From HKST-UBA178 sp965223815 (lineage in GTDB: Bacteria; Pseudomonadota; Gammaproteobacteria; Chromatiales; Chromatiaceae): 64,000 nt of DNA. The stretch lies in the NCBI GenBank assembly GCA_965223815.1, contig OZ245019.1:4650001-4714000 (forward strand), given 5' to 3'. A program made the translations under genes and the position numbers. Positions 16,129 to 25,116 of the stretch are shown here, one piece after another. The notes under the pieces were generated by a model. It made no database searches. It was not told the DNA's origin and was given only the letters and a program-made list of their open reading frames with translations. How positions within the stretch are numbered: the first letter of the stretch is position 1; every line of letters starts with the position of its first letter.

Positions 16129-18351
16129 TCAGAATACATCCAGCAGCTTGCCTATGGACATGGGCCGTGCGAGTAGATAGCCCTGAGCCATAGAACACCC
16201 CTCTCTCTCGAGAAACGCCAATTGCCACTCGGTTTCAACACCCTCGGCGATGGTCTCGATGTTCAACTCTTTGGCCATCACTATAATCGCCGTAGTGAGC
16301 GCCCTGTCTGCCTGGTCGACCTCCAGGTCGTTGATAAAGCTACGATCTATCTTGATGGTACTGACCGGCATTTGCTTTAAGTACCCAAGGGAGGAAAAAC
16401 CGGTACCAAAATCATCGATCGCGAGACGAATTCCCGCATCGCTCAACCCCTGGAACTGTTCAGCCCCATCGGCGAGAACGCTCTCGGTTACCTCGAGTTC
16501 CAGCAATTCCGGTGGAAAATCCTGCTCCTTCAACAGCGCCGTCAGCCAGTCGAGAAATCCTTGTTGCCTTAGTTGAAAGGTCGAAGTGTTGACGGCTACC
16601 CTTAATTGGCTGCCTCTGCGCCCATTAAGTTTCTTGACATCCCTGATAGCCGCGCTCAGCGCGTACTCACCCACTTGAATTATCAGCCCGGTCTCCTCCG
16701 CCACCGGAATGAACTCACTGGGTAATACAGATCCCAGCTCAGCGCTGCGCCATCGCAGCATCGCTTCCAGACCTACCCATTCCCTGGTGGCCGCCGCCAC
16801 TTGTGGTTGATAGACGAGCTCCAGCTCATCCCTCTCCATAGCCAGCCTCAGCTCCCGGTCTATTCGACTCCGCCGGAACGCCTGCTCATTCAAATCTCGC
16901 TGGTAGAAGAAATAGCCATTTCGCCCTTCGTTCTTGGCCTTGTAGAGGGCTGCATCAGCGTTTTGCAGTAACGTGTCGGGATCATCGCCGTCATTGGGAC
17001 TGACCGAAATGCCTATGCTCGCGGTGCCATGGACCTCGAAGTCGTGCATCTGAAAGGGCTTGGAAAAACTGCGTAACACGCGCAGCGCCAGTATCTCTGC
17101 CTCCTCCCGCCCCCTCAAATCGGGAAGCACCACCAAAAACTCGTCGCCACCCAGTCGGCCTACAGTATCGCCTTCTCTCAGAGTCTCCGTTATTCGGCTC
17201 GTCGCCGCCAGCAGCAGTGCGTCGCCGGTACTGTGACCATAATTGTCGTTGACACGCTTGAACCGGTCCAGATCGATATAGAACACCGCGACACGCCTCC
17301 CGGTGCGGTGCGCGCGCGCCAAGTCCACGCCCAATCTATCGAGCACGAGCAGCCGATTGGGAAGCCGTGTGAGGGCATCGTGATGCGCTTGGTACAACAG
17401 TTGTTCATCATAACGCCTTTGATTTTCCTGGGCGCTGTAAAAAAGTACCAGTATCGCCAGTATCGCAACACTGAACAGTATTCCCGGAATGATCATCTGG
17501 TCCAGGTAGAGATCGATCAGATGAGAGCGCGGATAGGAGACGAAGGTCCTCATACTCCCGTCCAGCAACTGACTGGAGACAGCTACCGAATCCGGAAAGA
17601 ATGGGTCTGCGGAGAGGGGCGCATGCTGCACCAAGAACCATGGATCCGGCACGGGTTCGTCGAACACCGCCTCTCGATTGGAAATATCGGTCGGCAACCT
17701 GAGCTGCGTAAACCCATCGGACCGCAATAGGGTAATTCGCATCCCCTCGGGAAGTTCCAGGGCGTTCCAGATGGCATCTTCGGCATCGATATCCAACCCG
17801 GCCGTCATCACGAGCCTGATAAAACCCAACTCGTTCTGCACCGCGATGCGAATCGGGATTAACCACTTCTCGACCAGTGTAAAGTAGTAGGTGCGGCCAA
17901 TAACCAGTTTACTGGTATCGAAAACCTGGAGAAAAGTCGCCGTGGATTCAGAACGAAGCAGGAGATTGGGCAGAGGTCTACCCGGCTCGATGCCTGACAC
18001 CAGCAGTAGTTGTCCGTTGGGTTCCGCGAGACCGAAACCGGCCATGGCCGGATTGACCTTCATGAGATCATCGATAAGCCCCCTGCCCCGCTCCGGGAAA
18101 TTTCCGGCATCGATATCCAGCAGTCTCTGGCCGAGAATCATCAGTACGGTCTCGTGATGGCGGAAAACAGACTCGATGGACTGGCTAAAAAGGCCGTCCA
18201 CGTGGCTCAACTCGGCCTCAACCTGCCGCTTTACCCCGTTCCAAGTAGTAATGAAGTAGGAAAAGACACTAACCAGCAGGATTAGCGCCGCAGCCGTATA
18301 AAACCACCGTATCTGCCGGCTCTTACTGACCGGCAGACTTTCACGATGCAT
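16129..18351 (-). CDS. Membrane sensor with GGDEF and EAL domains (cyclic di-GMP turnover)
   Basis: About 740 residues. An N-terminal helix (about 21-42) and a second at about 290-310 enclose a periplasmic sensing domain of some 250 residues with double-Cache-like character. Then come a diguanylate cyclase domain and a phosphodiesterase domain. The cyclase motif is intact (RLGGDEF, 403-409), and RxxD (396-399) five residues before it is a product-inhibition site. The EAL signature reads EAM (533-535). Downstream phosphodiesterase residues look complete (LELEVTES, AIDDFGTGFSSLGYL, KIDRSFI, ETIAEGVET, QGYLLARP). Numbering counts from a TTG four codons before the ATG used here. The protein could make or break c-di-GMP; ligand and direction are unknown. 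It is a single-gene unit. Confidence 0.9.
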   Translation of the reverse strand: MHRESLPVSKSRQIRWFYTAAALILLVSVFSYFITTWNGVKRQVEAELSHVDGLFSQSIESVFRHHETVLMILGQRLLDIDAGNFPERGRGLIDDLMKVNPAMAGFGLAEPNGQLLLVSGIEPGRPLPNLLLRSESTATFLQVFDTSKLVIGRTYYFTLVEKWLIPIRIAVQNELGFIRLVMTAGLDIDAEDAIWNALELPEGMRITLLRSDGFTQLRLPTDISNREAVFDEPVPDPWFLVQHAPLSADPFFPDSVAVSSQLLDGSMRTFVSYPRSHLIDLYLDQMIIPGILFSVAILAILVLFYSAQENQRRYDEQLLYQAHHDALTRLPNRLLVLDRLGVDLARAHRTGRRVAVFYIDLDRFKRVNDNYGHSTGDALLLAATSRITETLREGDTVGRLGGDEFLVVLPDLRGREEAEILALRVLRSFSKPFQMHDFEVHGTASIGISVSPNDGDDPDTLLQNADAALYKAKNEGRNGYFFYQRDLNEQAFRRSRIDRELRLAMERDELELVYQPQVAAATREWVGLEAMLRWRSAELGSVLPSEFIPVAEETGLIIQVGEYALSAAIRDVKKLNGRRGSQLRVAVNTSTFQLRQQGFLDWLTALLKEQDFPPELLELEVTESVLADGAEQFQGLSDAGIRLAIDDFGTGFSSLGYLKQMPVSTIKIDRSFINDLEVDQADRALTTAIIVMAKELNIETIAEGVETEWQLAFLEREGCSMAQGYLLARPMSIGKLLDVF

Positions 18352-18493
18352 CTTAGCGTTCAACTTCGGACAGCCACCTCTTGACCTGCGTCCCTGAAGA
18401 AAAAACCGGATTGAGATCGGGTACTCCCAAGGTTATGGCGACCACCGTCCCCTTATTCTGTAGGGGACAGGGCATTTCCGATAAACCCTGCAC

Positions 18494-18522
18494 CTTGATT
18501 CCAGTAACTCCAGACCCCACCT
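18494..18522 (+). promoter_or_regulatory. Candidate sigma-32 (heat shock) promoter
   Basis: CTTGATT (18494-18500), 14 bases, then CCCCACCT (18515-18522). The sigma-32 consensus is CTTGAAA, 11-16 bases, CCCCATNT. Its position about 40 bases before the hsp20 start codon makes it a convincing functional match. Confidence 0.6.
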
Positions 18523-18561
18523 CTGACTCAACCAAATGAAATCCATTACGGAGATTGAGAA

Positions 18562-18990
18562 ATGAATATTGTAGTGAGCGATCCCTGGCGAGTATGCGAG
18601 TCCTGGCGCAACCAGCTCAACTTTCCTCGGCGTGCAGCAATGACCAAAACCGAGCAAGGTTCCGAGTGGCAGCCTGCCGTAGACATCGTTGAGGATTCTA
18701 ACCGTTATGTACTGTACTTGGATATACCCGGAGTAAGCGCAAAAGAGATCGAGGTATCTATTGATAAGGGAATATTGACCGTCACGGGTGAGCGCTCGTC
18801 GACGGATACCGATGAAAAACAACAGCGGAGACGACTGGAACGTCCACGAGGCTCGTTCTGCCGGCGCTTCAGCCTACCCGATGACATCGATGCCGATGGC
18901 GTTACCGCGAGGGGCAAGGATGGGGTGCTCGAGGTTGTGATACCGCGCATGGAATCTGCCCTGCCGCGGCGGATATCGGTAACTCACTAG
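18562..18990 (+). CDS. Small heat shock protein, Hsp20/alpha-crystallin family
   Basis: ATP-independent holdase that keeps unfolding proteins soluble. The 142-residue protein has an alpha-crystallin domain at about 37-130: EWQPAVDIVEDSNRYVLYLDIPGV at its start, then GILTVTGERSS, GSFCRRFSLPDDID and the closing AxxKDGVLEVVIPR motif as ARGKDGVLEVVIPR. A short C-terminal tail contains ISV, the I-x-I/V motif used in oligomer assembly. Single gene, behind a sigma-32-like promoter; class A/IbpA assignment is not attempted. Confidence 0.95.
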   Translation: MNIVVSDPWRVCESWRNQLNFPRRAAMTKTEQGSEWQPAVDIVEDSNRYVLYLDIPGVSAKEIEVSIDKGILTVTGERSSTDTDEKQQRRRLERPRGSFCRRFSLPDDIDADGVTARGKDGVLEVVIPRMESALPRRISVTH

Positions 18991-19043
18991 GCGTCCGTAG
19001 AACAGTTGCCGAATGGCAGTTTGATACCGTTAGGGATCAGAAC

Positions 19044-19916
19044 TCAAGAGCGTCTCGTAGACAACGCCAGTTGGTAAAGGCGGTTCTTTTTTTCCCCCGT
19101 GATGCGGGCCGCGATTCGAGCAGCCTGCTTCAGAGGCAATTCAGCGCACAGGATATCCATCACCCTCCTGGTTTCCTCAGAAACATCTGAGGAAACCAGC
19201 TTAACCCCCTCTACCAGCAATACGAACTCTCCCTTCTGCTGATCCGGGTCTTTGATCAAACGATCGAGGAGTTTGCCGAGGGGCTCGCTGACAATAGCCT
19301 CATGAATCTTGGTAATCTCTCTGGCCAAGGCCGCCTGGCGGTCGCCCCCCAGTACCTCCACCAGGTCCCGTACCATATAGACAACGCGATGACTCGATTC
19401 GTAGAATACCATCGTTGCCCGAGTAGCACGCAACTCCTTCAGTTGAGTTAACCTCGCCCCGGCGGTGCGCGCCAGGAATCCCACAAACAGAAATCGGTCG
19501 GTTGCCAGGCCCGAGACAGAGAGAGCAGCAACCAAGGCGCAGGCCCCGGGAACCGGAGAAACACGAACTCTTCGTCGATGACACTCTCGGACCAAGGGAA
19601 ATCCGGGATCGCTAATCAACGGGGTCCCGGCATCAGAAACCAGGGCCAACGACAACCCTGACAATAGCCTTTCCACCAGGCCGTCCGACTGTTGGCGCTC
19701 ATTATGCTGGTGCAGTGCGACCATTTTAGTGGAAACGCCTAGATGACCAAGTAGCACCCGGGTGTGGCGGGTATCCTCCGCTGCAATCAGGTCGACGGCT
19801 CGCAGTACTTCTGCAGCTCTACCGGAGATATCTTCAAGATTCCCAATTGGTGTGGCGACGACATAGAGCACGCCGCTGCCCTCTGCGAATTGGTCTGCAT
19901 CTATCACTTTTGGCAT
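19044..19916 (-). CDS. rsmI: 16S rRNA 2'-O-ribose C1402 methyltransferase
   Basis: SAM-dependent enzyme that methylates the ribose of C1402 in the ribosomal P-site region. The 290-residue protein has the family opening LYVVATPIGNLEDIS, then AAEDTRHTRVLL, and SDAGTPLISDPGFPLVRE, which contributes to the SAM site. It is divergent from lpoA, the standard gammaproteobacterial arrangement. The start codon lies one base from a 20-base sequence identical to the end of the repeat element near 41.1 kb, so its leader may derive from a former insertion. Confidence 0.96.
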   Translation of the reverse strand: MPKVIDADQFAEGSGVLYVVATPIGNLEDISGRAAEVLRAVDLIAAEDTRHTRVLLGHLGVSTKMVALHQHNERQQSDGLVERLLSGLSLALVSDAGTPLISDPGFPLVRECHRRRVRVSPVPGACALVAALSVSGLATDRFLFVGFLARTAGARLTQLKELRATRATMVFYESSHRVVYMVRDLVEVLGGDRQAALAREITKIHEAIVSEPLGKLLDRLIKDPDQQKGEFVLLVEGVKLVSSDVSEETRRVMDILCAELPLKQAARIAARITGEKKNRLYQLALSTRRS

Positions 19917-19917
19917 T

Positions 19918-19937
19918 GTGTTAACAGGCCCTAACCC
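19918..19937. repeat. Solo copy of the MITE end sequence in the rsmI leader
   Basis: GTGTTAACAGGCCCTAACCC is identical in all 20 bases to 41363-41382, the right end and flank of the element at 41108-41378. No second inverted end is seen in the neighbourhood. It is therefore either a remnant left after decay or a shared target or functional sequence. Confidence 0.6.
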
Positions 19938-20125
19938 GGTGGCTGCCCCTTAGGGTAGAATGGTGGCGCCAATGCGGTGTCATCGCAAGGCAGAGGGGCA
20001 GGTTTGTCTTTTTCAGTTAGCGGTGAGATAACGCGCTTACCTAAACGCAGCGGCGGGCATCGGCAGGGATGATTAGCGGAAAATACCTGAATGGCGCCGC
20101 TCAACCGATACTACACGAATACACT

Positions 20126-22111
20126 ATGCAATCGAATAAATGGCTCAGCCTCCTTAGCGCTCTAGTGCTGCTCTTCATGGCCGGCTGCGTTCCCTCTCCT
20201 GAAATCAGAGGGATCACCACTACCAGCGATCCTCTCGTTGAACAGGCTGAGGCCTTGGCGGCGGCAGGTGACTACGTCGCAGCCGCTGAGTTGTTCGAGC
20301 AATCGGCAAGTTCAAAGGAGAGCCCAGAAAAGGAGCGCCTGTTGCTGCGTGCCGCGGAGACCCGCTTTCTGGCGGCAGATCCGGATGGCGCCACCAGAAT
20401 CCTCGCACTGATAGACGTGAGCAACCAACCACAACTCGATTTTCAGAAGCGGCTATTGGTCGCGGAAATGGCGATCTCGAGAAACAGACCCGAGGAAGCG
20501 CTTGAGCTGCTAGCGACCCCACCGGGCGAAGGAATAGATGCGGATTTACAGCGCCGCTATCTGAGCGACCGGGCAGAAGCCTTCCGCTTATCGGGAAACC
20601 TTCTTGAGAGCGGGCACGAACTCGCACTGCTGGATCAGTTGCTCGTTGATCATTCAATGAAACTGGACAACCAATTGCTGATTCTACAAACCTACGCCGG
20701 CATGACCGATGAAGCGCTGATGCTGTTGCAGCCGATTCCTCCGGGGGATCAGGGCGGTTGGATGGAGCTAACTCGCATTGTAAAGGCGCATGCCAATGAT
20801 GAAGCACAGATCAACGAGCTGTTCGCTGCCTGGCGAACTCAATTCCCGTCTCACCCCGCGATGCCGGAATTGCTCGACGGCTACTTCAGAAAACTCAAGG
20901 GGCAGTACCGGCGCGCCGACCAACTCGCGGTGCTACTCCCCCAATCAGGTCCTTACGCTCGGGTGGCCAGCTCCTTGAAAGACGGCCTGTTGACCGCCTA
21001 CTACCAGGATAATCCGGAGCAGCGCCCCCAGTTATTGTTCTACGATACCAGTAATCCCGAGGATCTCTGGCCTGTTTACCAACAGGCTGTAGCGGCCGGG
21101 GCAGAGATGATTATCGGCCCGCTCGATAAGCAGAACGTTGCTCAATTGGCTAGGTCCGGTACCCTGGAAGTGCCGGTACTGGCACTGAACCAGGTCCCGC
21201 CGGAAGGTATTCTTCCAGCTGACCTCTACCAGTTTTCACTTTCACCCGAGGACGAGGCGCGTCAAGTAGCTGATCGCGCCTGGACTGATGGCCACACCAA
21301 CGCCGTGGCGCTGGTTCCCGACAACAGCTGGGGGACCCGTGTACTGGACGCCTTCCGGCAGCGCTGGGAGCAGCTGGGGGGGACTCTCGCGGAATATCAA
21401 CGTTACAATGTCGAAGAGCACGATTTCGCTAAACCGATAAAAACGCTACTGAATCTGGACCAGAGCGAAAATCGCCGGAGCCAGCTCGAAAGGCTTTTTG
21501 GGCAACGGCTGGAATTCGAGCCGCAAAGGCGCCAGGATGCCAGTTTCGTTTTTCTTGCAGCCAAGTCTCAATTGGCACGACAAATCCGCCCCCAGCTACA
21601 GTATCACCATGCGGCGGATCTGCCGGTTTACACCACCTCTCATGTCTATACAGGTATCGAATCCCCAGATGCCGACCAGGACCTTGAGGGCATCAAGTTT
21701 CCCATCGTTCCGTGGATCGCGATAAACAGTGAGGATGACCCGCTGTCGCTAGGGGCATTACTAGCAGTGTTTCCAGATGCAGATCCCCGACACTACCCCA
21801 TTTACGCCATGGGCATCGACAGCTATCTACTACTGCCGCACCTGGCGCGCTTGCAAAACAGCCCACGCGAAGTACTGGAAGGTAAAACCGGAAATCTGTA
21901 TATGGATCCACTGCGGCAGGTGCATCGGCAAATGGTCTGGGCGGAGATGCTGGATGGAGTGCCTAAAGTCATAGGTTTCACCCCTATTCTCGAAACGGGT
22001 TACAGTGCCTTCCCGGAGACCCCGGTCAACCAACCGGAGGCTCTCCCGGACTTGCCACCCGCTGATCCGGTTCCTGGAGATGAGAGCAAGGCGAATCAGA
22101 TAGAGGGATGA
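20126..22111 (+). CDS. lpoA: LpoA, outer-membrane lipoprotein activator of penicillin-binding protein 1A
   Basis: Activates the peptidoglycan synthase PBP1A from the outer membrane. The 661-residue protein has a signal peptide with lipobox FMAGC, an N-terminal helical TPR-like domain (AEALAAAGDYVAAAELFEQSA), and a C-terminal periplasmic-binding-protein fold. That fold begins at QLAVLLPQSGPYARVASSLKDG and includes MIIGPLDKQNVAQLA. The ATG at 20126 is chosen over one 57 bases upstream because the signal peptide begins there (MQSNKWLSLLSALVLLFMAGC). It heads the set lpoA-yraN-diaA-dolP, in the same order as in E. coli. Its stop overlaps the yraN start. Confidence 0.95.
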   Translation: MQSNKWLSLLSALVLLFMAGCVPSPEIRGITTTSDPLVEQAEALAAAGDYVAAAELFEQSASSKESPEKERLLLRAAETRFLAADPDGATRILALIDVSNQPQLDFQKRLLVAEMAISRNRPEEALELLATPPGEGIDADLQRRYLSDRAEAFRLSGNLLESGHELALLDQLLVDHSMKLDNQLLILQTYAGMTDEALMLLQPIPPGDQGGWMELTRIVKAHANDEAQINELFAAWRTQFPSHPAMPELLDGYFRKLKGQYRRADQLAVLLPQSGPYARVASSLKDGLLTAYYQDNPEQRPQLLFYDTSNPEDLWPVYQQAVAAGAEMIIGPLDKQNVAQLARSGTLEVPVLALNQVPPEGILPADLYQFSLSPEDEARQVADRAWTDGHTNAVALVPDNSWGTRVLDAFRQRWEQLGGTLAEYQRYNVEEHDFAKPIKTLLNLDQSENRRSQLERLFGQRLEFEPQRRQDASFVFLAAKSQLARQIRPQLQYHHAADLPVYTTSHVYTGIESPDADQDLEGIKFPIVPWIAINSEDDPLSLGALLAVFPDADPRHYPIYAMGIDSYLLLPHLARLQNSPREVLEGKTGNLYMDPLRQVHRQMVWAEMLDGVPKVIGFTPILETGYSAFPETPVNQPEALPDLPPADPVPGDESKANQIEG

Positions 22112-22470
22112 ATGCCTCTAGCAGTAGAGGTGGAGAAATCGAGGAACGTGCCAGGCAGTTCCTGCTGGGTAAGGGGATGCGGACGCTTGAACAGAATTTC
22201 CGCAGCCGCAGAGGCGAGATCGACCTGATCATGCTAGACGGAGAAAGCCTGGTTTTCGTAGAAGTAAGGTACAGACGCAACAATCTATTCGGCAGCGCGG
22301 CGGAATCCGTAACCCGCCGCAAACAATCTAAGATTATACTTGCCGCACGTCAGTATCTACGGTCTCGAAGAGAGTGGGCGAACCATCCATGCCGCTTCGA
22401 TGTCATGGCCATCGATGGCTGTGGAGAAGGGCGAATTGATTGGATAAAGGACGCCTTTCAACCTTCCTGA
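22108..22470 (+). CDS. yraN: YraN family (UPF0102) predicted nuclease
   Basis: A 120-residue protein of the Holliday-junction-resolvase-like fold; function not proven in any organism. It shows the family core GKGMRTLEQNFRSRRGEIDLIMLDGESLVFVEVRYR: the Glu-Ile-Asp-Leu and Val-Glu-Val motifs are the predicted metal-binding nuclease residues. It also has QSKIILAARQYL. Its ATG overlaps the lpoA stop (ATGA), so it is translationally coupled. Confidence 0.93.
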   Translation: MNASSSRGGEIEERARQFLLGKGMRTLEQNFRSRRGEIDLIMLDGESLVFVEVRYRRNNLFGSAAESVTRRKQSKIILAARQYLRSRREWANHPCRFDVMAIDGCGEGRIDWIKDAFQPS

Positions 22471-22506
22471 CAAAGTGTTTTTCTTGCACACGGGACTAAG
22501 CACCAG

Positions 22507-23094
22507 ATGAGCCTGAGCGAAAACGTCAAAGCGATTTTTAATGCCAGCATGGAAGTAAAAATGGCATCCATGCCCGTGGTCGCCGAGTCGGTCGCAAACG
22601 CCTCCCATGCCATCATAGAGAGTCTGTTGGGCGGGGGTAAGGTGCTCACCTGCGGCAATGGTGGATCAGCCGCGGATGCCCAGCACTTCTCTTCAGAGAT
22701 GCTGAATCGATTCGAACGGGAAAGGCCGGGATTGCCGGCGATCTCCCTCACAACCGACACCTCCACGCTGACTTCCATTGCCAACGACTACGACTTCGAG
22801 GAGGTCTTCTCGAAACAGATACGGGCGTTGGGAAACAGCGGCGATATCCTGGTAGCCATCAGTACCAGCGGCGAGTCCGAGAATATCAACGAAGCCATTC
22901 TCGCCGCTCAGGAGAGGGAGATGCGTGTGATCGCACTCAGCGGACGGGAGGGTGGCAGACTGGCCTCTTTGCTCACCTCACGGGATATAGAGATACGGGT
23001 TCCTTCGGACTCGACGGCCCGCATTCAAGAGGTGCATATCCTCATCATCCACTGCTTGTGCGAACTGATCGACGGGCAACTGCTTGGCAACTAG
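22507..23094 (+). CDS. diaA: DiaA-type SIS protein (DnaA initiator-associating; GmhA family)
   Basis: A 195-residue sugar-isomerase (SIS) domain protein. Sequence such as VLTCGNGGSAADAQHFSSEMLNRFERERPGLPAISLTTDTS-type blocks is shared between DiaA and phosphoheptose isomerase GmhA. Gene order (lpoA-yraN-here-dolP) is that of E. coli diaA, which binds DnaA and promotes timely replication initiation, so DiaA is preferred. GmhA activity in heptose synthesis remains possible, since many gammaproteobacteria outside the enterics have only this copy. The start ATG lies 36 bases after yraN. Confidence 0.85.
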   Translation: MSLSENVKAIFNASMEVKMASMPVVAESVANASHAIIESLLGGGKVLTCGNGGSAADAQHFSSEMLNRFERERPGLPAISLTTDTSTLTSIANDYDFEEVFSKQIRALGNSGDILVAISTSGESENINEAILAAQEREMRVIALSGREGGRLASLLTSRDIEIRVPSDSTARIQEVHILIIHCLCELIDGQLLGN

Positions 23095-23118
23095 TATATT
23101 TTAAACGGAGAGTGACCG

Positions 23119-23703
23119 ATGAACAGATACCTAATCCTGCTGCTGCTTAGCAGCATTCTGGCTGCGAGCTTGCTACAGGGGTGCGGCGCGGTCGTAGTGG
23201 GCGGAGTTGCCGCTGGCGCTTCGGTCATTCACGATCGTCGCTCGGCGGGGACTATTCTCGATGACAAGAATATCCAATTCAAAATCATCTCCAAGGTTAA
23301 TGAAGATCAAGAGCTTCTAAGCAATAGTCGGCTCGCGGCAACCAGCTACAATTATGTGGTGCTACTCACCGGGCAGGCTAAAACCGCCGCGTTACGCGAT
23401 CAATTCGTTAATATCGCGCGCAATACACCCTTGGTAAAGCGGGTGGTCGACGAAGTGGAAGTCGGTACACCCACCTCCATGGCAGAAGAGACCAAGGACA
23501 GCTATATCACTTCGAAAGTAAAGATAGACCTGTTGAATATGGACATACCCAGCTTTGATCCCAGCAGGGTCAAGGTGATTACCGAGAGAAACGTGGTCTA
23601 CCTCATGGGATTGGTCACCCAGGAGGAGGCGACCGCTGTGGTGGAGAAAGTCCGGTATATCGATGGCGTGAAGAAAGTGGTAAAGGTCTTTGAGTACATC
23701 TGA
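23119..23703 (+). CDS. dolP: DolP (YraP), dual-BON-domain outer-membrane lipoprotein
   Basis: Lipoprotein that helps keep the outer membrane intact and supports BAM function. The 194-residue protein has a signal peptide ending in a lipobox (SLLQGC), then two BON domains. The first is around NIQFKIISKVNEDQELLSNSRL to VLLTGQAKT; the second is from TKDSYITSKVKIDLL to VYLMGLVTQEEA and VKKVVKVFEYI. It has a good GGAGAG site before the ATG. The stop overlaps the next gene by 14 bases. Confidence 0.94.
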   Translation: MNRYLILLLLSSILAASLLQGCGAVVVGGVAAGASVIHDRRSAGTILDDKNIQFKIISKVNEDQELLSNSRLAATSYNYVVLLTGQAKTAALRDQFVNIARNTPLVKRVVDEVEVGTPTSMAEETKDSYITSKVKIDLLNMDIPSFDPSRVKVITERNVVYLMGLVTQEEATAVVEKVRYIDGVKKVVKVFEYI

Positions 23704-25111
23704 CCAAGCATCGGCGCCACTTTCGCACTCCCTGCTGACTGCGATTGGCGACTTAGCGACGGAGGGCGCACTGCTGCTGACAGACCCGGGAGACTGCTGG
23801 CCCTACGGCTACGACAATAGCCGAAGGCACGCATTGCCGCAGGCGGTATTCCTTGCCACCAGTCATGATCAGGTAATGTCGCTGGTCGCGCTCTGCAATC
23901 AGGAGCGCATCCCCCTTATTCCTAGGGGTGCGGGCACCGGCACCACCGGCGCAACCGTGCCTGATCACGGGGGCATAGTGCTTTCCCTGGAACGTATGAA
24001 CGCCATACTTGGTATTGAGCCGGAGAATCGTACAGCCCGGGTTCAACCCGGCGTCACCAATGAAGCGCTGCAGGCAGCACTGGCCGAGTACGGCTTCTTC
24101 TGGCCACCGGATCCCACCAGTGCCGCTGTCTGCACTATCGGCGGCAATCTAGCTTACAATTCCGCTGGCCCCCGGGCGATAAAATATGGCACCCCCAGGG
24201 AAAATACCCTGGGGCTCCGGGCGATTACCGGAGACGGCCGTGAGATCAGGACCGGCGTAATCACCAGCAAGGGCGTGGTGGGGTATGACCTCACGCGACT
24301 ACTGATCGGATCCGAGGGTACGCTAGCGATTATCACCGAGGCGATGCTCAAACTCACCCCCCTACCCGAGGCTAAAAAAACCATCCGGGCAAGCTTTCGA
24401 GACGTACACGCGGCCGCACAGGCGGTCTCCTCAATCATGGCCCAGCCGGTAGTACCATGCGCCCTGGAATTCATGGACGGGGCCGCTATCGGCATGGTCC
24501 GTTCCTACTCGGACTTGGAGCTCGACGAGGAAGTGGGCGCCCTGTTGATGATCGAGGTCGATGGTCCGCTGCACGGCCTGGAAGAGGCAGTTACAGCGGT
24601 TAGCGATGCGGCCCGCGTACCTGGCTGTATCGAAATACATACCGCCGCCTCCAAAGCGGAAGTGGACAAGCTGTGGCGCACCCGCAAAGCGCTCTCTCCG
24701 GCCCTGCGCAACGTGGCGCCAAAAAAAATAAACGAGGATGTTGTTGTACCTGTCTCCCGCATCCCCGAATTCATCGATAGACTCGACCAGCTGTCCGCCG
24801 AAAAACGCATCCCCATCGTTAACTTCGGACATGCCGGAAACGGTAATATCCACGTCAACCTGCTAACCGACCCAGACGATTCCGAACAGACGCAGCGGGC
24901 GATGGCATGTCTGGACGCGATGTTCGATCTGGTGCTGGAACTGGGTGGCACGCTCTCCGGGGAACATGGTGTGGGCCTTGAGAAGAGAGACTATATTAAC
25001 CGGGAGATCGAGCCGGTGACACTGGAGCTGATGCGCCGGATCAAAGCCCAATTCGACCCGGCAGGCATACTCAATCCAGGCAAGGCCCTTCCGCAGGCAC
25101 CAGCCCGATAG
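23690..25111 (+). CDS. FAD-linked oxidase, GlcD / D-lactate dehydrogenase type
   Basis: A 473-residue flavoprotein of the VAO/PCMH family. The FAD-binding domain has IPLIPRGAGTGTTGATVP and TIGGNLAYNSAGPRAIKYG. The FAD-oxidase C-terminal domain has VNFGHAGNGNIHVNLL and SGEHGVGLEKRDY. Such enzymes oxidise glycolate or D-lactate and pass electrons to quinone or cytochrome. For an autotroph making phosphoglycolate, glycolate oxidase subunit D is attractive. However, the partner subunits GlcE and GlcF are not adjacent, so D-lactate or 2-hydroxyglutarate remain options. The start is a TTG inside the dolP 3' end; no ATG near the N-terminus fits. Convergent with the Dab operon. Confidence 0.85.
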   Translation: MSTSDQASAPLSHSLLTAIGDLATEGALLLTDPGDCWPYGYDNSRRHALPQAVFLATSHDQVMSLVALCNQERIPLIPRGAGTGTTGATVPDHGGIVLSLERMNAILGIEPENRTARVQPGVTNEALQAALAEYGFFWPPDPTSAAVCTIGGNLAYNSAGPRAIKYGTPRENTLGLRAITGDGREIRTGVITSKGVVGYDLTRLLIGSEGTLAIITEAMLKLTPLPEAKKTIRASFRDVHAAAQAVSSIMAQPVVPCALEFMDGAAIGMVRSYSDLELDEEVGALLMIEVDGPLHGLEEAVTAVSDAARVPGCIEIHTAASKAEVDKLWRTRKALSPALRNVAPKKINEDVVVPVSRIPEFIDRLDQLSAEKRIPIVNFGHAGNGNIHVNLLTDPDDSEQTQRAMACLDAMFDLVLELGGTLSGEHGVGLEKRDYINREIEPVTLELMRRIKAQFDPAGILNPGKALPQAPAR

Positions 25112-25116
25112 CGCGA

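Noticed and set aside
19938..20125. RNase P RNA gene (rnpB), which lies next to rsmI in pseudomonads
   Set aside because: The conserved rnpB 5' GAGGAAAGTCC-type and internal ACAGAA-type segments are absent, and the interval is under 200 bases.
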